Shown piece after piece: positions 1 through 8,284 of a stretch of DNA of 34,858 bases (position 1 is the first letter of the stretch; every line of letters starts with the position of its first letter). The stretch is from DATKMS01 sp041497995. GTDB lineage: Bacteria > Desulfobacterota > Binatia > HRBIN30. The position numbers and the translations under genes are program-made. Location of the stretch: contig JBGQHM010000017.1 of NCBI GenBank assembly GCA_041497995.1, positions 1 through 34,858 of the forward strand, given 5' to 3'. Under the pieces are notes generated by a model. That model searched no databases, was not told the origin of the DNA, and saw nothing but the letters and a program-made list of their open reading frames with translations.

Positions 1-1121
1 AGTGCGTAGAGCCCGCTTGCCGTGTTTGCACGGAAGCGCAGCCGCAAGCGGTTACCCTCCAGCGTCATCGATTCAAACACCGGCCCCGAGTACACGATGT
101 CCTGCCCGTACACGGTGGCAAGGGTGAGGCGCGCAAAGCGCAGACCATAGTCCTGCTTGTCGTGAGGATGAAGAGCACGCGGCAGATCGACGGAGATGAC
201 CATGCCCGTCTTCGGAACCGCCAACGTTTGAAAATACACGTTCGCGAAAATCGGGAGCAGGTCGTCAGAAGGCGGATTCGGCGGCAGGCCCGCGGCGACC
301 TGATCCTTGAGGATACCTCCTCCGGTGGGCAGCTGTACGAAGAAGAACGGAAAGTCCCCCTGTCCCCAGGCTTCGCGCCACGAGCGAATCAACGCCGGCA
401 GCAGATGCGAGTACCCGTTCGGGCGCAGCGCGTTGCTCTCCCCTTGCCACCAGATGGTACCGCGGATGCCGTAGGGTTGGAGTGGCGAGACGCGCGCATT
501 GTAGTCCGTGCCGAAGAGGCCAACGGTCTCCAACAGGTTGCGGACTTCCGGATCAGGATCGGTTGTCACTGATGGTCCCATCCAACGGCTGATGCTTGAG
601 CCGGCCGATGCCTCATTGAGCAACCCGACCGTCATGCCGAGGGCGCGGTTCAACTCGACGCCGAACCAAAAGGCCGTCCCGGCCGGTTTGTCTAGCCAGC
701 CTTTCTTCTTGAACGTGCGCACGTTGGGGAACAGTTCCCGGATGCGACGCGGCGGGGTGCTGAGGGCCATGTTCGATTGGCCGCTGGCCAGCCACACCTC
801 CCCGACCATTACGTGACGCAGCACAATCACGTTCTGCCCAGTGATGACGAGGTCGTATGGTCCGCCCGCCTCCATCGGATCGAGGAAGAGCTGCCAGCTG
901 CCGTCTGCCGCGGCTGCGGTGGCCTGAGTCTGACCGTTGATGGTCACCGCGACTTGTTCTCCCGGCGCGGCTCTTCCCCAGATTGGATCGGGCATCTGGC
1001 GTTGCAGGACCATGCGGTCGCTGAAGAGAGGACTGGTCAGCCGAACGTTGGCGGCTGCGAGCGTTGGAACGCAGCAGGCGAGGAGCCCGACTGACCAAGG
1101 AATTGTGCGGCGCAACTTCAT
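1..1121 (-). CDS. Sialate O-acetylesterase-like SGNH esterase, secreted (3' end beyond window)
   Basis: The gene reads leftward from an ATG at 1121 and runs off the window edge, so about 373 residues are visible and the C-terminus is missing. The start is followed by a Sec signal peptide (MKLRRTIPWSVGL, a hydrophobic stretch, then LAAA near residue 24), so the product is exported. The SASA/SGNH family signature GEVWLASGQSNM is present, with Ser of GQSNM as the expected nucleophile. It is followed by the conserved WWQGESNA block and a DLPRALHPHDK block supplying the family's catalytic His. Known members remove O-acetyl groups from sialic acid or from plant polysaccharides; the substrate here cannot be told. 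The family call is firm and the substrate is open. The gene is divergent from the 1466 operon. Confidence 0.9.
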   Translation of the reverse strand, partial: MKLRRTIPWSVGLLACCVPTLAAANVRLTSPLFSDRMVLQRQMPDPIWGRAAPGEQVAVTINGQTQATAAAADGSWQLFLDPMEAGGPYDLVITGQNVIVLRHVMVGEVWLASGQSNMALSTPPRRIRELFPNVRTFKKKGWLDKPAGTAFWFGVELNRALGMTVGLLNEASAGSSISRWMGPSVTTDPDPEVRNLLETVGLFGTDYNARVSPLQPYGIRGTIWWQGESNALRPNGYSHLLPALIRSWREAWGQGDFPFFFVQLPTGGGILKDQVAAGLPPNPPSDDLLPIFANVYFQTLAVPKTGMVISVDLPRALHPHDKQDYGLRFARLTLATVYGQDIVYSGPVFESMTLEGNRLRLRFRANTASGLYA

Positions 1122-1465
1122 GGAGCGCTGTTGCGAGGCTGCGGCTCGAAGACGTTGTCGCAGCGATGCTGATTCGCGGTCATCGAATCAGTCGACGGTG
1201 CGATGGCCGCTTTCAGAAGGTGGATCTGTGCTGTGCGCCCTACCGTGGTAGGCCGCTGGTTGGGAACCCGCGTTGCTCGCTACGCTCATACGTGCCTCCC
1301 CCCGGTGGCGCGCCGATGTGGCTAAGTGTGTGAGACGAGGCCAATCTACCCCAACTTGGGTAATTGATGTCAAGACGTCTTCTGACGGTGTTTTCCCGGG
1401 CTGGCAGCGAGATGAGGAGCCCGCGGCATTCGACGAGCGCCGCGTCACGCGCTACGCTGCACGCC
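1122..1465. other. Divergent intergenic region, no gene seen
   Basis: These 344 bases separate the leftward esterase gene from the rightward five-gene operon and must hold promoters for both. Short open frames here have no recognisable protein features. The only structure noted is an imperfect palindrome at 1342-1365 and a perfect 10-base palindrome AAGACGTCTT at about 1372-1381. Confidence 0.5.
1342..1365. promoter_or_regulatory. Imperfect palindrome in divergent promoter region
   Basis: The arms CAATCTACCC and GGGTAATTG pair apart from one extra base, around a short centre (CAACTT). The site lies about 100 bases upstream of the 1466 start codon. It could be an operator or a small hairpin. 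No regulator can be assigned from sequence alone. Confidence 0.25.
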
Positions 1466-2647
1466 ATGGAACGTCGGCCCCTGATCATTGTCGGCTCCGG
1501 ACCTGCCGGAACGGCGAGCGCCCTGTTCCTGCAGCGGCAGCATCCCGAGCTGGCACGTGAGGTATTGATCCTCGAGAAGGCGCAGCACCCGCGTCCCAAG
1601 GTGTGCGCCGGCGGCTTGATCCCGCATACGCTGGAGTGCCTGCGCCACCTCGATGTGCCGTTGTCGGTTGCCAACGTCGCCGTCCACCGCGTTGTCGTCG
1701 ACGTTCCGGGCCGCTCGATCGGTTACGAGGACGGCGAGATGTGTCGTGTCGTGCGGCGCGACACGTTCGACCACTCGCTCGTGGTGGCCTGCCGGCAGCG
1801 GGGTATTGAGGTGCGCGAGGACGAGAAGGTGCTGGAGCTGCGGCGCGACGGCGACGGGGTACGCATCGAGACCGAGCGGACGAGCTATCACGCGCCCGTC
1901 GTGATTGGTGCCGATGGCTCGGGAAGCGCCGTGCGCCGGCAGTTGGTCGCGGAGGGGCGCCAGTGCGTCGGTAAGGCCGTGATGGCGGACGTGCCGGTGG
2001 CGGCGGTCGATTGGAGCGGCTTTGCCGAAGCTCGCTACGACTTCAGTTTCACCGCAGTGGCGGAAGGACTGCGCGGTTACGTCTGGGCGTTCCCGTGTTT
2101 GATCGGCGACACGCCGCACGTCAACGTCGGTGCGTACAGCGTCGACGCGAATGGGACCGGTCCGGAGCTGATGCGACTCTTGCGGGCCCAGCTCGGTACG
2201 ATGGGCGCCCCGCCCGTACCGGTCAAATCGTTCCCGATCCGCTGGTACGGCAAGGGCGTGCGCATCGCGGCGCCGCGTGTGCTGCTGGTGGGCGATGCCG
2301 CGGGCGTTGATCCGTTGATGGGCGAGGGTATCTCCTTCGCTTTCGAGTACGGGCGCCGCGCCGCGAGTGCCGTCACGCGCGCCTGGACGACTGGGAACTG
2401 GTCCTTCGCGGATTACGAACGCGAGGTCGCCACCTCGTGGATGGGACGGAAGCTGCGCCGCCTCGGCACGGCGGTGCGCTTGTTTTATGGACCCGCCTGG
2501 CGTCTGTGCTTTCCGCTGGCGGCGCGCAGCCGTCACGCTCAGCAGATCGCAGTACGCTGGTACAACGGCGTGGACGGCTTGGATCAACGCAGCAGCTGGG
2601 AGCTGTTCGCCGCGTGGATGCGCGGTGGGTTGCCCCCGAACCATTGA
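1466..2647 (+). CDS. Geranylgeranyl reductase-family FAD oxidoreductase
   Basis: This is a 393-residue flavoprotein of the geranylgeranyl reductase family, whose members saturate isoprenoid chains of lipids, quinones or chlorophyll side chains. An N-terminal dinucleotide-binding GSGPAG lies at residues 10-15. The family's PRPKVCAGGL segment follows at about 42-51, then GADGSGSAVRR, then the second FAD motif LLVGDAAGVDPLMGEGI. The ATG at 1466 is chosen over in-frame starts 99-102 bases upstream because the Rossmann motif normally begins within the first ten residues. It is the first gene of a tightly packed operon; the HAD gene follows after 28 bases. The substrate is not determinable. Menaquinone or membrane-lipid isoprenoids are the natural guesses. 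Confidence 0.85.
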   Translation: MERRPLIIVGSGPAGTASALFLQRQHPELAREVLILEKAQHPRPKVCAGGLIPHTLECLRHLDVPLSVANVAVHRVVVDVPGRSIGYEDGEMCRVVRRDTFDHSLVVACRQRGIEVREDEKVLELRRDGDGVRIETERTSYHAPVVIGADGSGSAVRRQLVAEGRQCVGKAVMADVPVAAVDWSGFAEARYDFSFTAVAEGLRGYVWAFPCLIGDTPHVNVGAYSVDANGTGPELMRLLRAQLGTMGAPPVPVKSFPIRWYGKGVRIAAPRVLLVGDAAGVDPLMGEGISFAFEYGRRAASAVTRAWTTGNWSFADYEREVATSWMGRKLRRLGTAVRLFYGPAWRLCFPLAARSRHAQQIAVRWYNGVDGLDQRSSWELFAAWMRGGLPPNH

Positions 2648-2675
2648 ATCCCTGCGGTCGGCGAATCTTGCCAAT

Positions 2676-3341
2676 ATGCGTAGCGCCGCGTTCTTCGACA
2701 TCGACCGCACTCTGCTCGCAGCCGACAGCGGCGTCCTCTTCATGCGCTACCTGCTGCACCGTGGGCGGCTGAAGCGGCGCGACCTCGTGCGGCCGGCGTA
2801 CTACACGCTGCTCCACCGACTGAACCTGCTCGACATCAATGTCTTGTTTGCACGCTACACCGATTGGGTACGTGGGCAGGCGCACGCCGAGATGCAGGAG
2901 CTGTGCGAGGAATGGTTCACGGCGTGTGTGCGGCCGGCGATCTCGGTGCCGATGGCGGGCAAAGTCGCCGAGCATCAACGCGCAGGGCATGTGGTGGCGA
3001 TTCTTTCCAGCGCCACGAACTATGTGGCCGAACCGCTGGCGCGCGAGCTGCACATCGAACACCTATTGGTCAACCGGCTCATCGTGTCGGATGGGCGGCT
3101 GACCGGTGATGCGCCACGGCCGCTGTGCTACGGCGAGGGCAAGCGGTACTGGGCCGAACGATTCGCGGAGACGCACGACGTCGATCTGCACAGCAGCTAC
3201 TTCTACAGCGACTCGATCACCGACCTGCCGGCGCTCCGCCTCGTCGGCAATCCACACGCGGTGAATCCAGACCGCCTGCTGCGCCGCCATGCGAAGCGGC
3301 ATGGTTGGCCGATCATACAAGTGATGGGTGCCCGGCCGTGA
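2676..3341 (+). CDS. HAD-IB family phosphatase (SerB-like)
   Basis: This is a 221-residue haloacid dehalogenase phosphatase. Motif I is FFDIDRTLL, with nucleophile Asp8 and acid/base Asp10. Motif II is the LSSATNYV segment. The conserved lysine is probably in YGEGKRYW, and the acidic motif is YSDSITDLPAL. A helical cap fills the span between motifs I and II, as in subfamily IB. Relatives dephosphorylate phosphoserine or small phospho-metabolites, and some act on lipid-like phosphates. The start at 2676 places motif I at the N-terminus, as expected. Its stop overlaps the next gene's GTG, indicating translational coupling. A lipid or isoprenoid phosphate substrate is a context-based guess only. 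Confidence 0.85.
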   Translation: MRSAAFFDIDRTLLAADSGVLFMRYLLHRGRLKRRDLVRPAYYTLLHRLNLLDINVLFARYTDWVRGQAHAEMQELCEEWFTACVRPAISVPMAGKVAEHQRAGHVVAILSSATNYVAEPLARELHIEHLLVNRLIVSDGRLTGDAPRPLCYGEGKRYWAERFAETHDVDLHSSYFYSDSITDLPALRLVGNPHAVNPDRLLRRHAKRHGWPIIQVMGARP

Positions 3342-3604
3342 AGCGGCGCAAGAAGAAGCGCGGAACGTTAGTTGTTGGGTTGCTCGCGATTGCCGCCGTC
3401 GCGCTGACCGCAGGCTTGCTGTGGCGCTGGGTGGTGCACCCGGCAGCATCACCGGACACGGTGCACGAGACACCGGCGCTACCGGCGCGGGCGGTGGCGC
3501 CGCCGAACGATCGCCCGACGCAGCAGTCCGAAGAGTTCAGCGCTGCCGAACGCCGCCGCCTGGAGAACATCTTGCGCCAGAAGAAGCCCGAGGCGCAGCG
3601 GTGA
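3338..3604 (+). CDS. Small single-pass membrane protein, unknown function
   Basis: This is an 88-residue protein from a GTG start overlapping the preceding stop codon (GTGA). It begins with a very basic segment (KRRKKKR) followed by one hydrophobic helix (about residues 8-28, LVVGLLAIAAVALTAGLLW). A Pro/Ala-rich stretch follows, then a charged C-terminal helix (SAAERRRLENILRQKK). The positive N-terminus predicts N-in topology with the C-terminal part outside the cytoplasm. No family is recognised. Four-base overlaps on both sides argue that it is a real gene of the operon. Confidence 0.6.
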   Translation: MKRRKKKRGTLVVGLLAIAAVALTAGLLWRWVVHPAASPDTVHETPALPARAVAPPNDRPTQQSEEFSAAERRRLENILRQKKPEAQR

Positions 3605-4425
3605 TCGAGGTTGTGGACGATGCCGGCCGTGGGGTGACCCTGAACGCCGCGGCGTGCCGCATCGTCAGCCTGGTGCCCAGTCTCACCGAGAGCCTGTTCG
3701 CACTCGGGTGCGGCGCCTCGCTGGTCGGCGTGACCCGCTACTGTACCGAGCCCGCGCGAGCGATGGGCCACGTGGAGCGGGTGGGCGGAACCAAGAATCC
3801 CGACCTCTCCCGGATCCGCGCTCTGCAGCCCGACCTCGTGCTGATCAACGAAGAGGAGAACCGGCGCGAGGACTTCGAAGCGCTGGAGGGCGCCGGGTTG
3901 ACGTTGTTCGTATCGTTCTCGCGGCGGGCGCGCGATGTCGTCGGTCTGATCGACCGGCTCGGCCGCCTCACCGGAAGCCACGCGGCAGCACAATGTATGG
4001 CGGGCGCACTCACGGAGGTGTTGAGGGAGCTGGAGAGTGCGCCGCCCAGCCCGCGTCGGCGCGTCTTCTGCCCGATCTGGAAGAATCCTTGGATGAGCTT
4101 CAACCACGAGACCTACGCCGATGACCTGTTGCGGCTGGCAGGCGGCGACAACATCTGCGGCGCGCGCCAGGGGCGCTATTGCACCGTATCCCTGGAGGAG
4201 ATCGCGGCTGCAGATCCCGAGGTCGTGCTCTTGCCGGATGAGCCGTACGTCTTCGCCGCGAAGGATCTACCATCGTTGGCGCCGTTGAGCGCCACGCGCG
4301 CGTACCACACGGGACGGGTTCATTTCATCGATGGCAAGGCGTTGTCTTGGTACGGCCCACGTACCGCCGCGGCGCTCCCGTATCTGCGGCGCATGCTGGT
4401 GTGCGAAGGGGCGTCGACCCAATGA
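3601..4425 (+). CDS. Cobalamin/metal-chelate-binding protein, BtuF-like, without signal peptide
   Basis: This is a 274-residue protein of the helical-backbone metal receptor (BtuF/FhuD-type) superfamily. The N-terminal lobe has the family's RIVSLVPSLTESLFALG segment near residues 20-36. Next come a VGVTRYC motif, the GGTKNPDL segment and the LQPDLVLINEEEN strand. The C-terminal lobe carries HETYADDLLRLAGGDNI and a late VHFIDGKALSWYGPR. Classical BtuF is periplasmic, but here the GTG start leads directly into the mature fold with no signal peptide. The protein is therefore either cytoplasmic or tethered through a partner such as the small membrane protein just upstream. No ABC transporter genes are adjacent. 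The ligand is inferred from the family only. Confidence 0.8.
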   Translation: MIEVVDDAGRGVTLNAAACRIVSLVPSLTESLFALGCGASLVGVTRYCTEPARAMGHVERVGGTKNPDLSRIRALQPDLVLINEEENRREDFEALEGAGLTLFVSFSRRARDVVGLIDRLGRLTGSHAAAQCMAGALTEVLRELESAPPSPRRRVFCPIWKNPWMSFNHETYADDLLRLAGGDNICGARQGRYCTVSLEEIAAADPEVVLLPDEPYVFAAKDLPSLAPLSATRAYHTGRVHFIDGKALSWYGPRTAAALPYLRRMLVCEGASTQ

Positions 4426-5243
4426 GCCGCAACACGGACAGCACTTATCTGCTGGGCGACCAGTACAAGGATGCTGGCAACCTGAACGCCCGGATCGACC
4501 TCCACGCGCGCTTCAGCACGAACCCCTGCGGCTGGTTTCGGTGGCTCTTCGAGCAGCTCCGCCTCTCGCCTGTCTGCCGGATTCTGGATCTGGGGTGCGG
4601 ACCCGGAAAGATGTGGTGGGAGAATCGTCAGCATATCCCCCGCGGCTGGTCGCTGTGTCTGTCTGACTTCTCGGTGGGGATGGTGGTCGCTGCCAAGCAC
4701 GCCTTGGCCGCCGTCCCGAACGTCTTCTCGTATCAGATCATCGACGCGCAGCGCCTGCCCCTACGCGACGGGACGTTCAACTGCGTGATTGCGAACCACA
4801 TGCTCTATCACGTCCCCGATCGGTCGCGGGCACTGCACGAGATTGCGCGCGTACTGACACCAGGCGGCTGCCTGATCGCATCGACCGTTGGCGACAATCA
4901 CCTCAAAGAGATTGACGAGCAGTTGGGCGCAGTCGGTGTGTCGCAGGAGCTCTTGGGACGGTCGATGAGCCGGACGTTCACGCTGGAGAACGGCGCCGCA
5001 CAGCTGCGTTCCGTGTTCGGCGAGGTGACGCTCTACCGATACGCGGACGCGCTGGAGGTGACGGAGATCGATCCGCTCATGGCGTACGTGCGGTCCATGG
5101 GGTCGGCGCATCAGATGTCAGCGGCGAGTCTCGAGCGTGTGCGTGCACACTTCGCCGCCGAGATCGAGCGCCATGGGGCGGCGCGCATCGGCAAAGACAG
5201 CGGCCTGTTTGTCGCCCGTGGGGCCGCTATCGCGAGGCGCTGA
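4422..5243 (+). CDS. Class I SAM-dependent methyltransferase
   Basis: This is a 273-residue Rossmann methyltransferase. Motif I is RILDLGCGPGKMW at about residues 50-62 and binds SAM. The motif II acidic loop is near LSDFSVGMVV. Later segments are DAQRLPLRDGTFNCVIANHMLYHV and the post-strand LHEIARVLTPGG, typical of the UbiE/Methyltransf_11 type. The ATG overlaps the upstream stop (ATGA), so it closes the five-gene operon. Its 3' end overlaps the convergent regulator gene by 17 bases. UbiE-like enzymes methylate quinones, sterols or small molecules; the substrate is unknown here. Confidence 0.85.
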   Translation: MSRNTDSTYLLGDQYKDAGNLNARIDLHARFSTNPCGWFRWLFEQLRLSPVCRILDLGCGPGKMWWENRQHIPRGWSLCLSDFSVGMVVAAKHALAAVPNVFSYQIIDAQRLPLRDGTFNCVIANHMLYHVPDRSRALHEIARVLTPGGCLIASTVGDNHLKEIDEQLGAVGVSQELLGRSMSRTFTLENGAAQLRSVFGEVTLYRYADALEVTEIDPLMAYVRSMGSAHQMSAASLERVRAHFAAEIERHGAARIGKDSGLFVARGAAIARR

Positions 5244-8202
5244 GCTCGTCCAGCAGCGTCCGCGCCTGACGCAAGTCGGTGGTGTCGAATCCCTCGCTGA
5301 ACCATGCATACACGTCGGCAAGCATCTGCCGCGCTTGTTCGCGTTGGCCGCAGCGGCTCCAGAGCCGGCTCAAGCTGCGCGCGGCGCGCAATTCGAGCGC
5401 CTTCGCCTGTTGCCGGCGCGCAATGTCGAGGGCGCCACGGAAGCAGTCCTCCGCCTCGGAGGACGGATGGGCAGTGGTCGGTGTTGCCGTTGATCCGCTC
5501 TGCAGCAACAACTCTCCTTGCAAGCGGAGGAGCTCCGCTTCCAGGTAGCGCTCGCCCTGACGGCTGACGACGCCGAGCGCGGCGTCGAGTGCTTGAAGCC
5601 CGTCGGCGTGGCGGCCGGCACGGGCACAGAGGTCCGCGCGCAGGGCCAAGTACTCGGTGCGCGCGACGCCGGCGCCCATGGACTCGTAGCCGGACAGGCC
5701 GCGGCGCAGCTGCTTCTCTCCTTCGGTGGCGTCGCCCTGGCGCGCGAGCGCTGAGCCGCGCAGGATGGTGGCCTGCGCACCCCAGTACGGCAGGCCATGT
5801 TCTCGCGCCAGCTCCACGGTCGCGTCGGCAGACTTTTGCGCGCGCTGGTTCTCGCCGCGCAGCAGATGCACCCACGCAACCACGGCACGGGCCAACGCGA
5901 GGCTGTCCGGATGACGCAGCGTCTCGGCCCACGCCACCGCTTCCTGCGCACGCTGCAGCCCTTGGTCCGCGTAGCCGGCGAACCAGAGCGTGACGCCGAG
6001 GTTGGAGAGACAGCAGACCTTGGGATCGTGGCCGCTCTGCTGAAACGCCGTGGTGCTCTGCTGCGGGTCGTACAAGGCGATCGCCGCGTCGAAGTGGGCG
6101 CGTGAAGCCGGCAGATCGCCGCGCCAGAACTCGCTGCACCCCAAGGTGTGGTGCGCTTCCAGGAGCTGCACGGACTCGCCGGTGCTGGTGCCCAAGCGCA
6201 GGAGCTGCTGCGCCAGATCATATGCAGTCGGCAAGTCGCCGCGCACGGCATAGAAGGAGTGCAGCCCTTCGAGGACCTGGAAGAGCTGCGGCGTCTCCCC
6301 GATGCGCCGGCATAGCTGGAGCGCGCGTGCATACGTGCGTTCCACCTCGGGGGCGGCGAACCCCTTGGTGTTGAGCTGCGGAACGCCGAGGCTGACCTGT
6401 AGCTCCAGCTCTCGCGCGTCGCGTTCGGGCGTGCCAGGCTCGGATTCAAGCAAGTCCAACGCTCGCGTCAGTTGCACAATGGCTTCATGATACGCGTGAC
6501 GCTGGACGGCGCTGGTACCGGCCTGCCGGTAGTACGTGATGGCGCGCGGGTGGTCGTGCGCGCGCTCGAAGTGCATCGCCAGCTCGGCGGCAATATCCGC
6601 GGTACGGTTGCCGTAGCCCGTCTCCAGCCGGCCGCCGATCGAGCGGTGCAGGCGCGCTCGCCGCGCCGGCGTCAGGCGTTCGTAGAGCGCTGTCTGATAC
6701 AGCTCGTGCGTGAAGGCATAACGCGCGGCGGCGCCGGCGTCCGGCCACTCGTCCTCGCCGTTCCGTCGTAGCAGACCCTGTTGCACCAGGGCTGTACAGC
6801 TATCCTCCACGGCGTGGGCCGTGTCCTCGAGCGCCGCGGCCACGGCTGGTGCGGAAAACTCGACGCCGACAGCACTGGCGGCTTCCAGCAAGCGCAGCGC
6901 TGGTGGGCTCAACGCGCCGAGCTGCGTCTGGATCATCTGCCGCAAACTGTGCGGTACCTCGCGCGCGACCGCCGCGAGATCCACCTGCAGCACCCACGTG
7001 CCAGCGCTACGGCCGATCATGCCGTGGGCGACCAGATGGTCCGTGGCGTTGACCATGAACAGGGGGTTCCCATCGGTGCTCCGGTGGATCAGCGGCGCTA
7101 AGTCCTCGGCGAACGAACTGTCTGGGAAGCGGGTGGCCAGATACGCAGCGACTGCATCCGCGCTGAGCCCCGGCAGCGCTACTTCGGCACACTGCCGGTG
7201 CACCTTCAGCTCCTGCACCGCGGCGGCCAGCATGTCGGCGGGACGATAGGTGCCGAGCACCAGCAGACGGACCGGCTCCTGCCGGCGCGCCAACGCCGCC
7301 AACAACTCACGCGTGGAGTGATCACTCCAGTGCAGGTCCTCCAGCACCAGCACCATCGGCGTGTCGGCGGTCAGTGCTTCGAGACCCACAACCAGCTCGC
7401 GCAGCATGCGTTCGCGGCTCCCCCCAGCATACTCGCGCTGCAGGGCCTCCCGATCGGCGGCGCGCAGCAAACCGGGGAGCTGCATCAGCCACGAAGGCGC
7501 GTGCTCGCGCAACAGAGTCACCACACGTTCACCGCCCGGTTGGCGACACAGGCGGGCGAGGCCCTCGAGCACAGGGAGGTAGGCTTCCGCGGTCCCGTAC
7601 TGCTCGACACACTGGCCACGCGCTACCCACAGCCCGCCATGCGCGCGCACCGCCCGGTCGAGAAATGCCTCGACCACGGTTGTCTTACCGATCCCTGGTT
7701 CTCCGGTGACGAAGATGATCTGGCGCTGTCCCCCCATGGCTCGCCGCATCGCGGCCTGCAGGTCGGCAAGCTCGCCCTCGCGACCGACGAGGCGGACGGC
7801 AGTGACGAGTGATAAGTGATGAGTGACGAGCCCGGAGGTGTCGCCGATCCCCTGCTCATCACTCGTCACTCGCCACTCGTCACTGTTCTTTGCACTCGTC
7901 TTCGCTATGAAGCGGTAGCCGCGCCGGTGCACTGTCTCGATGAACGTCGGGGCATGCGCGCTGTCACCCAGGGCCTTACGCAACTCGGCCATGCAGACCT
8001 TGAGCGCCCCGTCCGCCACTTCAATGTTGGGCCACACGGCGTCGAGTAGCTCGTCCTTGGTGACCAGACGCCCGGGCCGCTCTGCCAGGTACAGCAGGAC
8101 CGAATAGGTCTTGGGGCGCAACGCCACCGGCTCGCCGCCGCGCGAGAGATCTGCATTCTCGGGGTCCAGCCGGAAGGGTCCAAAGCCGATTGCAGGAGTC
8201 AT
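5227..8202 (-). CDS. Winged-helix / AAA ATPase / TPR transcriptional regulator
   Basis: This is a 991-residue regulator. Residues 1-100 form an OmpR/PhoB-type winged helix (FGPFRLDPE at the start, TVHRRGYRFIA wing at the end). Residues 101-135 are a linker encoded by an inverted repeat. An AAA_16/STAND-type ATPase follows, with Walker A GEPGIGKT (167-174) and Walker B VLVLEDLHWSD (284-294). The C-terminal half (about 550-991) is helical and rich in Ala and Leu, with tetratricopeptide-like repeats. Proteins with this layout are signal-responsive ATPase activators that sense ligand or partners with the TPR part. The gene is divergent from the secreted EF-hand protein at 8285, sharing an 82-base promoter, so that gene is the most likely target besides itself. 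Confidence 0.88.
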   Translation of the reverse strand: MTPAIGFGPFRLDPENADLSRGGEPVALRPKTYSVLLYLAERPGRLVTKDELLDAVWPNIEVADGALKVCMAELRKALGDSAHAPTFIETVHRRGYRFIAKTSAKNSDEWRVTSDEQGIGDTSGLVTHHLSLVTAVRLVGREGELADLQAAMRRAMGGQRQIIFVTGEPGIGKTTVVEAFLDRAVRAHGGLWVARGQCVEQYGTAEAYLPVLEGLARLCRQPGGERVVTLLREHAPSWLMQLPGLLRAADREALQREYAGGSRERMLRELVVGLEALTADTPMVLVLEDLHWSDHSTRELLAALARRQEPVRLLVLGTYRPADMLAAAVQELKVHRQCAEVALPGLSADAVAAYLATRFPDSSFAEDLAPLIHRSTDGNPLFMVNATDHLVAHGMIGRSAGTWVLQVDLAAVAREVPHSLRQMIQTQLGALSPPALRLLEAASAVGVEFSAPAVAAALEDTAHAVEDSCTALVQQGLLRRNGEDEWPDAGAAARYAFTHELYQTALYERLTPARRARLHRSIGGRLETGYGNRTADIAAELAMHFERAHDHPRAITYYRQAGTSAVQRHAYHEAIVQLTRALDLLESEPGTPERDARELELQVSLGVPQLNTKGFAAPEVERTYARALQLCRRIGETPQLFQVLEGLHSFYAVRGDLPTAYDLAQQLLRLGTSTGESVQLLEAHHTLGCSEFWRGDLPASRAHFDAAIALYDPQQSTTAFQQSGHDPKVCCLSNLGVTLWFAGYADQGLQRAQEAVAWAETLRHPDSLALARAVVAWVHLLRGENQRAQKSADATVELAREHGLPYWGAQATILRGSALARQGDATEGEKQLRRGLSGYESMGAGVARTEYLALRADLCARAGRHADGLQALDAALGVVSRQGERYLEAELLRLQGELLLQSGSTATPTTAHPSSEAEDCFRGALDIARRQQAKALELRAARSLSRLWSRCGQREQARQMLADVYAWFSEGFDTTDLRQARTLLDELSASR
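7801..7884. repeat. Inverted repeat of GTGA-rich units inside coding sequence
   Basis: Two 30-base arms (7801-7830 and 7855-7884) are reverse complements at 25 of 30 positions, separated by 24 bases. Each arm is itself a string of degenerate 7-base units of the form AGTGACG/AGTGATG. The element keeps the reading frame of the minus-strand regulator and encodes residues of about 107-134, exactly the linker between winged helix and ATPase. It looks like a palindromic intergenic-type element that inserted into a tolerant linker. Confidence 0.75.
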
Positions 8203-8284
8203 TGCCGCCCCACGCGGACTTTAACCGAAATTGAACCCAAACCGAAGGACTTGGCGGCACGGCGTGTCATGACTGTGTGGAGCG
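8203..8284. promoter_or_regulatory. Divergent promoter with 11-base-spaced direct repeats
   Basis: This gap separates the regulator (leftward) from the secreted protein (rightward). It contains AACCGAAA at 8223-8230 and AACCCAAA at 8234-8241, a direct repeat with an 11-base period. That is the spacing used by tandemly bound PhoB/OmpR winged helices. The gap is also bordered by inverted 7-mers TGCCGCC (8203-8209) and GGCGGCA (8253-8259). A role as operator for the adjacent winged-helix regulator is an inference. Confidence 0.35.

Noticed and set aside
1445..2743. Long minus-strand open frame opposite the flavoprotein gene
   Set aside because: It is rich in Arg, His and Ala with no motifs, while the opposite strand has a complete FAD-binding protein.
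3601..4425. A cobalamin riboswitch linked to the BtuF-like gene
   Set aside because: The gene overlaps its upstream neighbour, and no B12-box-like sequence was found before the operon.
5111..6139. Minus-strand frames overlapping the regulator's TPR region
   Set aside because: They are other-frame readings of the regulator, very Arg-rich and without domain signatures.
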